This document shows positions 25,480 to 34,172 of a DNA stretch of 64,000 nucleotides, piece by piece. Source of the DNA: Salibacter halophilus (lineage in GTDB: Bacteria > Bacteroidota > Bacteroidia > Flavobacteriales_G > Salibacteraceae). How positions within the stretch are numbered: the stretch's first letter is position 1; every line of letters begins with the position of its first letter. Made by a program: the position numbers and the translations under genes. The stretch is taken from positions 186,001-250,000 of the forward strand of contig NZ_WACR01000005.1 of NCBI RefSeq assembly GCF_008806325.1, read 5' to 3'. The notes under the pieces are model-generated. The model was given only the letters and a program-made list of their open reading frames with translations. It had not been told where the DNA came from and searched no databases.

Positions 25480-26583
25480 ATGAAATCATTGAGATTTAAC
25501 CGGAAAGACAATCCGGAGTTCATCAAAGAACTACGCAAAAACGTCAATCAGTACTTCAAAGACAACAACATTTCAAAGCACGCAAATCTGGCCATGGTAA
25601 TAAAGACTTTATTCATGGTGAGTCTTTATTTTACACCTTTAGTGCTCATGCTTACCGGAGTGGTAACTTCTTTTTGGGGCACAATAGCCATGTGGACAAT
25701 CATGGGATTTGGTATGGCAGGTATTGGCTTGTCTGTAATGCACGATGCTAATCACGGTGCATATTCAAACAAAAAATGGGTCAACAAATTATTGGGCTTT
25801 TTGGCTAACTTCCTCGGTGCTTACCACATCAACTGGAAAATTCAACACAATGTTCTTCACCACTCGTTCACAAATGTTGATGGTATGGATGACGATATTG
25901 CCAATCCGGTTATGCGATTCTCTCCTCAGCAAAAAAAGAAGTGGATATTTAGGTTCCAGGCTTTTTATGCTCCATTCTTCTATTCCATTATGACTTTATA
26001 CTGGTTTTTAGGAAAAGACTTTGTGCAATTAATTCGCTACAAAAAAGAAGACTTGCTGGTAAGAGAAGGAATGACCTTTAAAAAGGCTCTATCTCATCTT
26101 ATAATTAATAAATCGTGGTATATTGCTTTAACAATAGCGCTGCCTATTATTTTAATCGATCTACCCTGGTGGCAAATTATGATTGGCTTTGTATTCATGC
26201 AAATGATTTGTGGATTACTCTTAGCTCTTATTTTCCAAACAGCTCACGTTATTGAAGAAACAAGCTTTTTTGAGCCTGCTCAAAGCGGAACAAGCATGGA
26301 AAACAACTGGGCTATCCACCAGCTTAAAACGACAGCAAACTTCGCTCACAAGAGTGTTTTACTGTCATGGTTTATTGGAGGTTTGAATTATCAAATTGAA
26401 CACCACCTATTCCCTAATATTTGTCACATTCATTACAAACGCATTTCAGAGATTGTGAAAAAAACTGCTGAGGATTTTAATATTCCTTATTACCAACACA
26501 CAACTTTTGCGCACGCATTGAAAAGTCACTTCTCAATGCTCAATTCATTAGGAACTGGTAGCTATGACAAAAAAGTAGCTTAG
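25480..26583 (+). CDS. Membrane fatty acid desaturase
   Basis: 367 residues with the three His boxes that bind the diiron centre: HDANHGA (about 88), HNVLHHSF (about 125) and QIEHHLFP (about 306). Four or more helices lie at about 40-80, 165-180 and 210-255. The third box with Gln in place of the first His is typical of front-end (delta-5/delta-6 type) and linoleoyl-CoA-like desaturases. It introduces a double bond into an acyl chain, probably for membrane fluidity; position and substrate cannot be told from sequence. Followed by a strong terminator. Confidence 0.92.
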   Translation: MKSLRFNRKDNPEFIKELRKNVNQYFKDNNISKHANLAMVIKTLFMVSLYFTPLVLMLTGVVTSFWGTIAMWTIMGFGMAGIGLSVMHDANHGAYSNKKWVNKLLGFLANFLGAYHINWKIQHNVLHHSFTNVDGMDDDIANPVMRFSPQQKKKWIFRFQAFYAPFFYSIMTLYWFLGKDFVQLIRYKKEDLLVREGMTFKKALSHLIINKSWYIALTIALPIILIDLPWWQIMIGFVFMQMICGLLLALIFQTAHVIEETSFFEPAQSGTSMENNWAIHQLKTTANFAHKSVLLSWFIGGLNYQIEHHLFPNICHIHYKRISEIVKKTAEDFNIPYYQHTTFAHALKSHFSMLNSLGTGSYDKKVA

Positions 26584-26608
26584 CTTTAGATCAATATAAT
26601 TTTCATCG

Positions 26609-26641
26609 AAAGGGTTTGACATATGGTCAGACCCTTTTTTT
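26609..26641 (+). terminator. Terminator whose 3' arm is an interspersed word
   Basis: A 12-bp stem (26609-26620 with 26626-26637, one G-T wobble) and a 5-base loop are followed by a T run to 26641. The descending arm is the exact word GGTCAGACCC at 26625-26634. It ends the desaturase transcript. Confidence 0.85.
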
Positions 26642-26743
26642 GTTTCGTTTTCTTTGCGAAATGATGTACGACCCTCTTGAACCATCAAGTTCACTCTTAA
26701 CAATCACATCACAACTAAAGCCTTCATTTTAGCTATTTTTCAC

Positions 26744-26751
26744 TAATTTTG
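26744..26751 (+). promoter_or_regulatory. Pyrophosphatase -7 element
   Basis: TAATTTTG is an exact TAnnTTTG. It implies a leader of roughly 90 bases before the ATG at 26850. No good -33 box. Confidence 0.45.
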
Positions 26752-26849
26752 CATCCTTTTTAAACGAAAGTTTTTCTCAAAGCTTTCAACTAATCGATAA
26801 TCTGGATTTGATATTTAGAGCTTTCAGAGTTCTGTAACGACATATTATT

Positions 26850-27557
26850 ATGGAAGAAAAGATTAAGAATTACCTCAAAAAAATTAGCATGCGCTACAAA
26901 GCGCATCCATGGCACGGTGTAGATTTAGGAGATGAAGTGCCAAACCGCGTAACCGCTTTTATTGAAGTTGTACCATCTGATACTGTAAAGTACGAAGTAG
27001 ACAAAGACTCGGGCTTCATGACCATTGACCGCCCTCAAAAATTCTCGAATATTATGCCGGCTATGTACGGTTTCCTACCGAGAACTTATTGTGGCGATAA
27101 AGTAGCTCAACACTGCATGGATAAAACAGATCTGACCGATATTGTTGGTGATGGCGATCCTTTAGACATTTGTGTTTTAAGCGAAAAAGAAGTAACGCAC
27201 GGAAATATCCTTGCACAAGCTATCCCGATCGGTGGTTTTCGCATGATTGACGGTGGTGAGGCTGACGATAAAATTATCGCGGTTCTTAAAGACGATTCTA
27301 TTTACGGTCACATGCGCGATATCAGTGAATTACCGGAAAAAGTGTCGAACAGATTGAAACACTACTTCCTCACGTACAAGGCGATGCCCGGTGATGAAAG
27401 TTATGATGTTAAAATTACTGATCGCTACAATGCTGAAGAAGCTAAGGAGATCATTAAGCTGAGTCAAAAGGATTACGAAGCGGAATACGAGCTAATTACT
27501 CGTGACAGAGCTCGTGAAATGCTCAGCGAAGTATTATCGAAAGTTCAATTTAGCTAA
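26850..27557 (+). CDS. ppa: Inorganic pyrophosphatase (family I)
   Basis: Hydrolyses pyrophosphate to drive biosynthesis. 235 residues, longer than the about 175 of E. coli PPase. The core keeps the signature DGDPLDICVL at about residue 102, YGFLPRTYCGD at about 72, and the acidic/lysine active-site segment IGGFRMIDGGEADDKIIAV at about 129. The extra length lies in the N-terminus (HPWHGVDLGDEVPNRV) and a C-terminal helix after residue 185. It overlaps the convergent DUF6495-like gene by eight bases. Confidence 0.93.
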   Translation: MEEKIKNYLKKISMRYKAHPWHGVDLGDEVPNRVTAFIEVVPSDTVKYEVDKDSGFMTIDRPQKFSNIMPAMYGFLPRTYCGDKVAQHCMDKTDLTDIVGDGDPLDICVLSEKEVTHGNILAQAIPIGGFRMIDGGEADDKIIAVLKDDSIYGHMRDISELPEKVSNRLKHYFLTYKAMPGDESYDVKITDRYNAEEAKEIIKLSQKDYEAEYELITRDRAREMLSEVLSKVQFS

Positions 27558-28026
27558 TCCAATCGTGGAGTAGCTCATAATTATCTTTAGAAGCAGGGAA
27601 TGTACCGCTTTCAAGAACAGCGTACATTTCCTGTTCTCTACTTTTATCAAACTCTTTCTCTGCCCTGTATATCTTAAGATGGTCGTGAATCAATGCATCG
27701 CCCAGTACAGTCGTGATGTTTTCATTGGTAAACGCTTCAGGTGCATCCTGAGTCAGTTTTACGACAATCAACTCTACGCTGTCATCACTGAAGTAATACG
27801 TGCGGAATTCCTTGGGAGTGATCTTTTCCAAACACGGGCTATTTCCCAAAATATTATCGAAAACGTAGTCACTAAATAGCTCAATTAGATAGCGAGCTTT
27901 AGAAGGCTCTTTTCTCTGAATCTCAGCCCAGCGATCCTCATCGACTGAGTTTTTTGCCAAAAAACGGTTGAACTGCTTTTCAAACTTTGTCAGCTCATGA
28001 TCTGTAAGTTTCCGGTATTTTAACAT
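27550..28026 (-). CDS. DUF6495-like hypothetical protein
   Basis: 158 residues, soluble, no catalytic motif. The N-terminus LKYRKLTDHELTKFEKQF followed by FLAKNSVDEDRW resembles what I remember of the Bacteroidota family DUF6495, so the name is tentative. The last third is acidic with aromatic residues. It overlaps the 3' end of ppa by eight bases and starts 57 bp downstream of the nfeD stop. Confidence 0.7.
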   Translation of the reverse strand: MLKYRKLTDHELTKFEKQFNRFLAKNSVDEDRWAEIQRKEPSKARYLIELFSDYVFDNILGNSPCLEKITPKEFRTYYFSDDSVELIVVKLTQDAPEAFTNENITTVLGDALIHDHLKIYRAEKEFDKSREQEMYAVLESGTFPASKDNYELLHDWIS

Positions 28027-28072
28027 AGCGCGTGATTTTGGCCCTGTTAATATACAACTTTTTTCTATTGCG

Positions 28073-28099
28073 TGTCAGATCCACTATTTGGTTCTGACT
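28073..28099. repeat. Hairpin made of two near-copies of the interspersed word
   Basis: TGTCAGATCC (28073-28082) and GGTTCTGACT (28090-28099) each differ from the word by one base and face each other across a 7-base loop, giving a 9-bp stem with one mismatch. The loop holds part of the nfeD stop codon. No T run follows on the minus strand, so it is not a classical terminator. Confidence 0.7.
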
Positions 28100-29424
28100 C
28101 TAACCTGAGCTCCCTGAGTCGATACAACTTCGATCTCTACACCCTCAGCGATATAACCTTCAATTGAAAATGCATCGAAATACGCATTATCTATTTTCAC
28201 CTTTCCGCCAGGTCGAAGCTCTGTGTAAGTTGTTCCTGTTTTACCAGTAAGCGTAGCATTTACATCTTTATTGCTCACAAAGCCTTCGCTTTTTTGCTGT
28301 GTAGAGGATAGTACGATCTTTTTGAGTGGCCCTGTATTGAGCAATTTAGTACCAAAGAAAAGAGCAAACAAGAGTGAAGCCGTAATTGCCACGAGAACAG
28401 TAGCCAAAGAACCGAGGAAGTTATTTGGACTAACTCCCGAAAAATCAAAACCAACATTCCCGATCATGCTAAAGACCAATCCGCCAACTATGCAAATGAT
28501 TCCGCCAATTCCAGCAACACCAAATCCCGGAATCACAAAAACCTCAAGTGCCAATAACACCAGTCCGACTACAAACAGCAAAATTTCCCAGTTATCAGCC
28601 AGTCCTTCCAGGTAATACGGAGCAAAGAACATCAACGCTGCTCCTATTGATGCGAGAATTGGAAAACCTAATCCGGGTGTTTGTAGCTCGAAGTAAATTC
28701 CACCAATGATAATAAGGATCAGAACGCCACTAATAGCAGGGTTAATTAACCACCCGATAATTTTATCGATTGTGGTGGGTTTGTATTTCTTTGTCTCAAA
28801 GTTTGTGATTTCAAGATAGCGCAAGGCGTTGGGAATTGTACGCATTTCTGCTTCGCAAAAGCCGTTTTCGATAGCCGCTGATGTGGTAAAAGTTAACACT
28901 TTGCCACTGTCGCTAACTCCTTTTATATATTTATCAGGATCTACCATCGCCTCAGCCATATCGGGGTCGCGGCCTGTTTCTTCAGCTGTAGCGCGCATTT
29001 TGTTGCGCATGTAGCTCTGGTATTTATCAGGAACGGGTTTTCCGGATTGATCCACAACAGTAGCGGCTCCAATAGTTGATCCGGGTTGCATGAATATTTT
29101 GTCACAAGCAATCGAAATTAAAGCTCCGGCTGATGCTGCGTTATTTTCAACGAGGACATAAACCGGTTTAGGGCTGTTGAGAATTTTGGTTCTGATCGAG
29201 TCTGCCATATCGACCTGACCGCCATACGTGTTGAGATTGAGAAAAATAATATCGGCATCCCACTCATCAGCTTCTCTGAACGCTTCTTGTGTTATTCTCC
29301 ACGATGGCGGAGCGATAGCTTCGTGAATATCGAAGATGTAGACACGCGTTGCGGTATCGGCTTGTTCGGCTCTGACCGTAAAAAGTGATAAAAAGAATAT
29401 AAAAAACAGAAATATGTTGCGCAT
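28084..29424 (-). CDS. NfeD family protein with ClpP-like serine protease domain
   Basis: About 446 residues. A signal peptide (to about residue 19, ending VRAEQA) precedes a ClpP/SppA-class domain with the nucleophile region NNAASAGALISIACD (about 95-109) and a later Lys-containing helix. Four to five transmembrane helices follow (about 225-365), then a C-terminal OB-fold NfeD domain (about 385-446, GTTYTELRPGGKV). Such proteins often work with stomatin-like partners in membrane protein quality control; no stomatin gene is adjacent. I use ATG 29424 because it gives a clean signal peptide and avoids overlap with the upstream gene; the frame is open to 29448. An exact interspersed word (29368) lies in the signal peptide. 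Confidence 0.88.
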   Translation of the reverse strand: MRNIFLFFIFFLSLFTVRAEQADTATRVYIFDIHEAIAPPSWRITQEAFREADEWDADIIFLNLNTYGGQVDMADSIRTKILNSPKPVYVLVENNAASAGALISIACDKIFMQPGSTIGAATVVDQSGKPVPDKYQSYMRNKMRATAEETGRDPDMAEAMVDPDKYIKGVSDSGKVLTFTTSAAIENGFCEAEMRTIPNALRYLEITNFETKKYKPTTIDKIIGWLINPAISGVLILIIIGGIYFELQTPGLGFPILASIGAALMFFAPYYLEGLADNWEILLFVVGLVLLALEVFVIPGFGVAGIGGIICIVGGLVFSMIGNVGFDFSGVSPNNFLGSLATVLVAITASLLFALFFGTKLLNTGPLKKIVLSSTQQKSEGFVSNKDVNATLTGKTGTTYTELRPGGKVKIDNAYFDAFSIEGYIAEGVEIEVVSTQGAQVRVRTK

Positions 29425-29434
29425 GGTAACCGAT

Positions 29435-30244
29435 TTAAACGGAACCAATATACGGTTTTATCGTGGTTATGAGCTCATCGTGAACCGATCCGTTTGAGCA
29501 AGCCAACCTGCCGGCATGAAGGAAATCATCATCACCTGTGAAAGTCGAAACTTTTCCACCTGCTTCCTGGATGAGAAGCGCTCCGGCCGCAATATCCCAG
29601 GGCTTTAGTCCCATTTCATAAAATGCATCGAAATAACCGCAAGCAACATAAGCCATGTCGATTGCAGCAGAGCCCAGTCTGCGCAAACCTCGTGTAGAAT
29701 ACAACAATTCGCTGTAGAGTTCCATGAACTTGGGTAAATGTCCCTCAGGATCATAAGGAAAACCGGTAGCGATAAGCGAATTTTTGAGCTTTTGAGCAGA
29801 TGAAACATTCACTTTTCTATGGTTGCGACACGTACCACCACCTTTGTAAGCCGTGAAAAGTTCATCGTTGCTGATATGATAAACCAACGCGATAACAGTT
29901 TCGCCTTTCTCCTGTAACGCAATGCTGATCGAGTAAACGGGCAATCCGTGAACAAAATTGGTTGTTCCGTCAATGGGATCGATAATCCACAAATAGTCAG
30001 ATCCACCGGACTGACCGGCCGTTCCTTCCTCAGCGATGAAGTCTGAGTTTGGGAGAAGCTTTGAGAGTTCTGAAACGAGCAGCTCCTCACTCATCTTGTC
30101 GACTTTTGTCACAAGATTTTGGTTGCCCTTTTCATCTATCTGTTGAGCATCCAGTTTTTCGCGTTCCCGCAAAACGAGCTGACGAGCTTTTAGAGCTACA
30201 TCTTCAACTTTATCGAGAAGGTCTTTCAATTCTGTCTGATTCAT
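29435..30244 (-). CDS. Inositol monophosphatase family protein (SuhB-like)
   Basis: 269 residues with all metal and phosphate motifs: EEGTAG (about 70), WIIDPIDGTTNFVHGLP (about 84) and the C-terminal KPWDIAAGALLIQEAGG (about 214). Members hydrolyse inositol 1-phosphate or related sugar phosphates; some are 3'-phosphoadenosine phosphatases, so the exact substrate is uncertain. Its ATG overlaps the mtaB stop by four bases, so it is translated from the mtaB transcript. Confidence 0.92.
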   Translation of the reverse strand: MNQTELKDLLDKVEDVALKARQLVLREREKLDAQQIDEKGNQNLVTKVDKMSEELLVSELSKLLPNSDFIAEEGTAGQSGGSDYLWIIDPIDGTTNFVHGLPVYSISIALQEKGETVIALVYHISNDELFTAYKGGGTCRNHRKVNVSSAQKLKNSLIATGFPYDPEGHLPKFMELYSELLYSTRGLRRLGSAAIDMAYVACGYFDAFYEMGLKPWDIAAGALLIQEAGGKVSTFTGDDDFLHAGRLACSNGSVHDELITTIKPYIGSV

Positions 30245-31551
30245 GCTTCAGCCAATTCTAGGATTCTTGATTTTACCACACCGTCTCTATCGATTTCTTC
30301 AAGCTGTACTTTTGAAAAAGTATTGATTAGCGACTCATCAAATGGCGCTTTTACCTTGACATAGTTTTCGGTAAATCCGTGCATACTTTCTCCGTGCTTT
30401 TCTGATTCCCAGAGTACTGTTTTTTCATTACCAACCTGTGACTCGTAGAATGCGCGCTTTTTCTTTTCACTCAAAATCCTGAGCATTTTGCTGCGTTCGT
30501 GGCGGACATTCATCGGTACAACGCCATCCATTCTATCGGCTAAAGTGTTGTTGCGTTCTGAATAAGTGAACACGTGCAAATATGATATTGGAAGCTCATT
30601 GAGGAAATTGTAGGTTTTCATAAACTCCTCCTCAGTTTCGCCCGGATATCCAACAATCACATCTACGCCAATACATCCGTCAGGCATGAGTCGCTTGATC
30701 GTGTAAACGCGATCTTCATAGAGTTTTGTGTCGTATTTCCTGCGCATGCTTTTTAGCAAACGGTCAGAGCCGGACTGAAGCGGAATGTGAAAGTGCGGAA
30801 CGAACTTACCGGAACGAGCTGAGAATTCGATGATTTCATCGTGGAGTAAATTCGGTTCAATCGAGCTGATTCTAAACCGATTGATATCGAGTTTTTCGAG
30901 TTCCTGAACGAGCATGAAGAAATTTTCATCAGTTCCGGCACCAAAATCACCTGTGTTGACACCGGTCAGAACCACTTCCTTCACATCAGTACTTTCCAGC
31001 TCACTCGCCTTTTTGATAGTTTGCTCAATGTTATTACTCCTGCTCTTTCCGCGAGCTAGGGGAATTGTACAGAACGTGCAAAAGTAATCGCAACCATCCT
31101 GTACTTTCAGAAAAGTACGAGTGCGATCTCCATATGAATACGAAGGATAAAACTCTCTCACTTTCCCAATTCTGCCGGCAATGTATTCACCACTTACATC
31201 TTCATCTAGCGATTCGAGATGCTGAGCGACATTGAACTTTTCATTGGCTCCCAATACGAGCGTTACACCTTCAATCTCCGAAATTTCTTTCGGCTTGAGT
31301 TGAGCGTAACATCCGATTACAACAACCTTTGCATCGGGATTTTTGCGGAGTGCCCTGCGCACAACATTTCTGCATTTCTTATCAGCCTGGTCAGTCACAG
31401 AACAGGTGTTGATCACGTAAACATCAGCGCCTTCATCAAAGCCTACACGGGCATAGCCGGCATCTTTGAGATTGCGCGCAATCGTTGACGTTTCAGAAAA
31501 ATTGAGCTTGCACCCAAGCGTGTAATATGCTGCAGTTTTATACGGTTGCAT
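30241..31551 (-). CDS. mtaB: tRNA t6A37 methylthiotransferase MtaB
   Basis: Radical SAM enzyme converting t6A to ms2t6A at tRNA position 37. 436 residues with an N-terminal UPF0004 domain bearing three cluster Cys (TLGCKLNFSE at about 12, NTCSVTD at about 49, VIGCYAQ at about 80), the radical SAM motif CDYFCTFCTIP at about 152 and a C-terminal TRAM-like domain (about 370-430). First gene of the mtaB-IMPase pair. Exact interspersed words at 30762 (GSD) and 30964 (VLT). A -7 element lies nine bases upstream of the ATG. Confidence 0.94.
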   Translation of the reverse strand: MQPYKTAAYYTLGCKLNFSETSTIARNLKDAGYARVGFDEGADVYVINTCSVTDQADKKCRNVVRRALRKNPDAKVVVIGCYAQLKPKEISEIEGVTLVLGANEKFNVAQHLESLDEDVSGEYIAGRIGKVREFYPSYSYGDRTRTFLKVQDGCDYFCTFCTIPLARGKSRSNNIEQTIKKASELESTDVKEVVLTGVNTGDFGAGTDENFFMLVQELEKLDINRFRISSIEPNLLHDEIIEFSARSGKFVPHFHIPLQSGSDRLLKSMRRKYDTKLYEDRVYTIKRLMPDGCIGVDVIVGYPGETEEEFMKTYNFLNELPISYLHVFTYSERNNTLADRMDGVVPMNVRHERSKMLRILSEKKKRAFYESQVGNEKTVLWESEKHGESMHGFTENYVKVKAPFDESLINTFSKVQLEEIDRDGVVKSRILELAEA

Positions 31552-31559
31552 AGAGCGCG

Positions 31560-31567
31560 CAAAGGTA
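31560..31567 (-). promoter_or_regulatory. mtaB -7 element close to the start codon
   Basis: The minus strand reads TACCTTTG, an exact -7 match, ending eight bases before the ATG. Transcription would begin 2-5 bases from the start codon. There is no later in-frame Met ahead of the conserved N-terminus, so a nearly leaderless mRNA is implied. Confidence 0.45.
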
Positions 31568-31630
31568 ATGATTTTTGGGGAGGAATTTTCTTTAAAAGAA
31601 TATAGTAAGTAAGAGGTTAACCACTACATT

Positions 31631-32272
31631 CTATTTAATTTCAATCTTCTTACCATAAAACTTTGGATCAACTCCAAATAAAATATCTAACATCATTTTA
31701 ACTCTAGCCAGTTTTTCTCTGAGCTTTGTTTTGAAGCCATACTTCATACTAACATCCTCAGCATTGAAGGCAACAGCATCAATATCATTTTCTCTACATA
31801 AAACCAAAGCTCTTCGATTGTGAAACTCCTGTGAAATGACGGTCAGCTTTTCCTGACTAAAAATCGCTTTACTTCTCACAACAGAGTCCAGGGTTCTAAA
31901 ACCAGCATAATCGAGGTAAATTTTATCCTCGGGTACTCCTCTTTCAATTAAATCATTTTTAATTGTTGTGGGCTCATCATAAGTCTTCCGGGAATTATCT
32001 CCACTCACTAGTAAAAACTCAACCTTTCCTGCTTTGTATAATTCTACTGCAGCATCAATTCTATATTTGTAATAGAGGTTCATCCAGCCATTATTGAGTT
32101 TTTTGCTTGTTCCGAGTACGAGCCCAACTCTATTTTTAGGAATATTTGATACAGACTCGTAGACTTTATCTTCAGTTGAGTTTTTGACATAAAAATCTAC
32201 TGAAAAGATTAAAATAATAACTGATAGTATTAGTACTCCAGCGAATATCAGGAGTTTCTTAACTTTTTTCAC
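31631..32272 (-). CDS. SanA-type membrane protein (DUF218 family)
   Basis: 213 residues of the ElyC/SanA/YdcF family: one N-terminal transmembrane helix (about 7-26), then a periplasmic domain with VGLVLGTSK (about 49), YKYRIDAAVELYKAGKVEFLLVSGDN (in parts YKYRIDAAVELY and LLVSGDN), GVPEDKIYLDYAGFRTLDS and TVISQEFHNRRAL. E. coli SanA affects envelope permeability to vancomycin at high temperature. Biochemical activity is not established. It is a single-gene unit 79 bp beyond the mtaB start. Confidence 0.88.
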   Translation of the reverse strand: MKKVKKLLIFAGVLILSVIILIFSVDFYVKNSTEDKVYESVSNIPKNRVGLVLGTSKKLNNGWMNLYYKYRIDAAVELYKAGKVEFLLVSGDNSRKTYDEPTTIKNDLIERGVPEDKIYLDYAGFRTLDSVVRSKAIFSQEKLTVISQEFHNRRALVLCRENDIDAVAFNAEDVSMKYGFKTKLREKLARVKMMLDILFGVDPKFYGKKIEIK

Positions 32273-32381
32273 AAATATCTTTTTTACTAAGTAACAAATG
32301 AACTTAAGCCAGCGTTAAAAGTAGTGATTTCTAACCAAAACAAACTCTACATCTTTACTGTTGAAATCATAAAGTTTATTA

Positions 32382-32657
32382 ATGCAAGAACTATCAGTTG
32401 AAGAAATCGACAGAATCATCGAAATGGCATGGGAAGATCGCACAACATTTGATGCGATAGAATTTCAGTTCGGGCTCAAGGAACAAGAAGTGATCGAGTT
32501 GATGCGCAGAGAAATGAAACCGAGTTCATTCAGAATGTGGCGCAAACGCGTACAGGGAAGAAGTACAAAACACGCTAAACTGCGAAACTTCAACGAGGGC
32601 AGACATAAAAGCTCACGCCAAAAGCAAATCACGCACAACAAGATATCTAAGCGTTAG
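32382..32657 (+). CDS. TIGR03643 family small basic protein
   Basis: 91 residues. The first half fits the TIGR03643 pattern: IDRIIEMAWEDRTTFDAI then LKEQEVIELMRREMKPSSF and MWRKRVQGR, which resembles a helix-turn-helix. The second half is very basic (RHKSSRQKQ), fitting nucleic acid binding. Role unknown. It ends directly against the convergent glycosyltransferase gene with no gap. Confidence 0.8.
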   Translation: MQELSVEEIDRIIEMAWEDRTTFDAIEFQFGLKEQEVIELMRREMKPSSFRMWRKRVQGRSTKHAKLRNFNEGRHKSSRQKQITHNKISKR

Positions 32658-34124
32658 CTACTCCAATTTAAATCCGCCCGTTTCCAACAATTCTCTCGTT
32701 GGTGATTTAACGAGAAAAAATTCATCATTGATAATCGTAACATTGTATTTCGTAGTATCCAGCTTAGGAGGCATGTACCCAACTAGCCCAACTCCCGGAT
32801 CTGACCGAAAAAATGCTGCATTTACGGTATCTATGTAAGGCTGGTATCGATCTGTCATTCCTCGATATCGCGCAATTATTGACTCATTTGAATAAAATAT
32901 CAATTGCCACTGCAACAAACCTCCTTCGCAAAACACATACTTTACATCCTGTTTTTCAGCTACTTCAACAACATCAGTGATAGTGGATTTTTCGATATAA
33001 GCGAAATCACGAAAACTGTAAACCGAATAAGCAGAAATAAAAACCATTACAGTCAGAACCGAAACGACTGCTGCCTTGTAGCGCACTTTTCGCAATCCGT
33101 AAAACATCAACAGGAGCAAAAAGCCCTGTAGCGGGAGTAAGTAGCGAAAAGCATTTTGATTGACAATTGTGAAATATGAAATGGAGAGGATAACTGAGAC
33201 GAACAAAAAAATTGAAAGTTTATCAGTTGACTTTCTCTTAGTAACAATTTCAACCGCGATCCAAATGATGCTCAACCCAATTGCTCCCATGTAAATCCAA
33301 GTTACAATTTTAGTTGACAAATCAGGTTCGATAAACGCTCCGTAGTAATAACTTCCTGTCAGCGATTTGAAAACCTGTTCAACAAAAGTCATCAAATTAA
33401 AATCTGAAAGTCTCTCCCAACTCACAACAGAAGGTGACCAAAAACTCGACATTCCACTTTTCAAAATGATGAAAGCCACATAACCAATACACAAACCTAA
33501 AAGCACATTAATTCCCGATTTCCAGTTTGTTTTATTCAGGTACTGATAAACGATCAACGGCAATAAACCTACTAACCAGAGTGGCTGAGACTGATAGATC
33601 AATACTACTAACAGGCCAACAAAAACTGATGTTATCGCTTTCCTGTTTACTGACTTATTGAAAAGTAGAAAAGTCGTAAGAAAACTGAATGCAAATGCAG
33701 TGTGGTATCCGCCCCGAGCTTTCATCGCCCAAATAGCCCAGGAAGGAGCTAAAGCTAGCAGAGTTGTCACAATTATGATCAACCATGAATTGCGTTTTTC
33801 ATTCAGTTCATAAAGTGTCAGGTAAAAAAATGTCAATCCGATTGCGAACAAGATCAACATCGCGATTTTCAAGGCTATTCCAGAAACACCGATAAACGAA
33901 TAAACTGCAGAGATGAACAACACTTCGATAAACGCAAATCCGTAAGACTGCCCATAGAAGAATAGCGGCAGCTCTTTTCCTTGCAGAAAATGCTTAGCCA
34001 TCAGCCCCATTATACTTTCATCTCCGTCAATAACAAAGTCTGATCCGGTCATGTAAAACCATCGCGAAGCGAAAAGTAGGACCAAAACCAGTAAAATTGA
34101 GATAAAGCGATTTGGGGGTCTCAT
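32658..34124 (-). CDS. GT39/ArnT-like membrane glycosyltransferase
   Basis: 488 residues with about 11 helices and an acidic motif in the first external loop (VIDGDESIMGLMAKHF, about 31), the hallmark of polyprenyl-phosphate-sugar-dependent GT-C enzymes. A soluble C-terminal domain follows about residue 380. It likely transfers a sugar from a lipid carrier to an envelope glycan or protein; the acceptor is unknown. A second GT-C gene lies at 39239-40957. An exact interspersed word at 32797 encodes RSDP. Confidence 0.83.
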   Translation of the reverse strand: MRPPNRFISILLVLVLLFASRWFYMTGSDFVIDGDESIMGLMAKHFLQGKELPLFFYGQSYGFAFIEVLFISAVYSFIGVSGIALKIAMLILFAIGLTFFYLTLYELNEKRNSWLIIIVTTLLALAPSWAIWAMKARGGYHTAFAFSFLTTFLLFNKSVNRKAITSVFVGLLVVLIYQSQPLWLVGLLPLIVYQYLNKTNWKSGINVLLGLCIGYVAFIILKSGMSSFWSPSVVSWERLSDFNLMTFVEQVFKSLTGSYYYGAFIEPDLSTKIVTWIYMGAIGLSIIWIAVEIVTKRKSTDKLSIFLFVSVILSISYFTIVNQNAFRYLLPLQGFLLLLMFYGLRKVRYKAAVVSVLTVMVFISAYSVYSFRDFAYIEKSTITDVVEVAEKQDVKYVFCEGGLLQWQLIFYSNESIIARYRGMTDRYQPYIDTVNAAFFRSDPGVGLVGYMPPKLDTTKYNVTIINDEFFLVKSPTRELLETGGFKLE

Positions 34125-34172
34125 AAGTTTGATTGGGTTGTCAATGAGCTAATTTAATAACTTCTCACTTCC

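Noticed and set aside
29995-30015. Hairpin GTCAG(A)TCC/GGACTGAC in the inositol monophosphatase gene
   Set aside because: Only one arm resembles the interspersed word (one mismatch), the stem has a bulge and it lies within a conserved coding region, so chance is likely.
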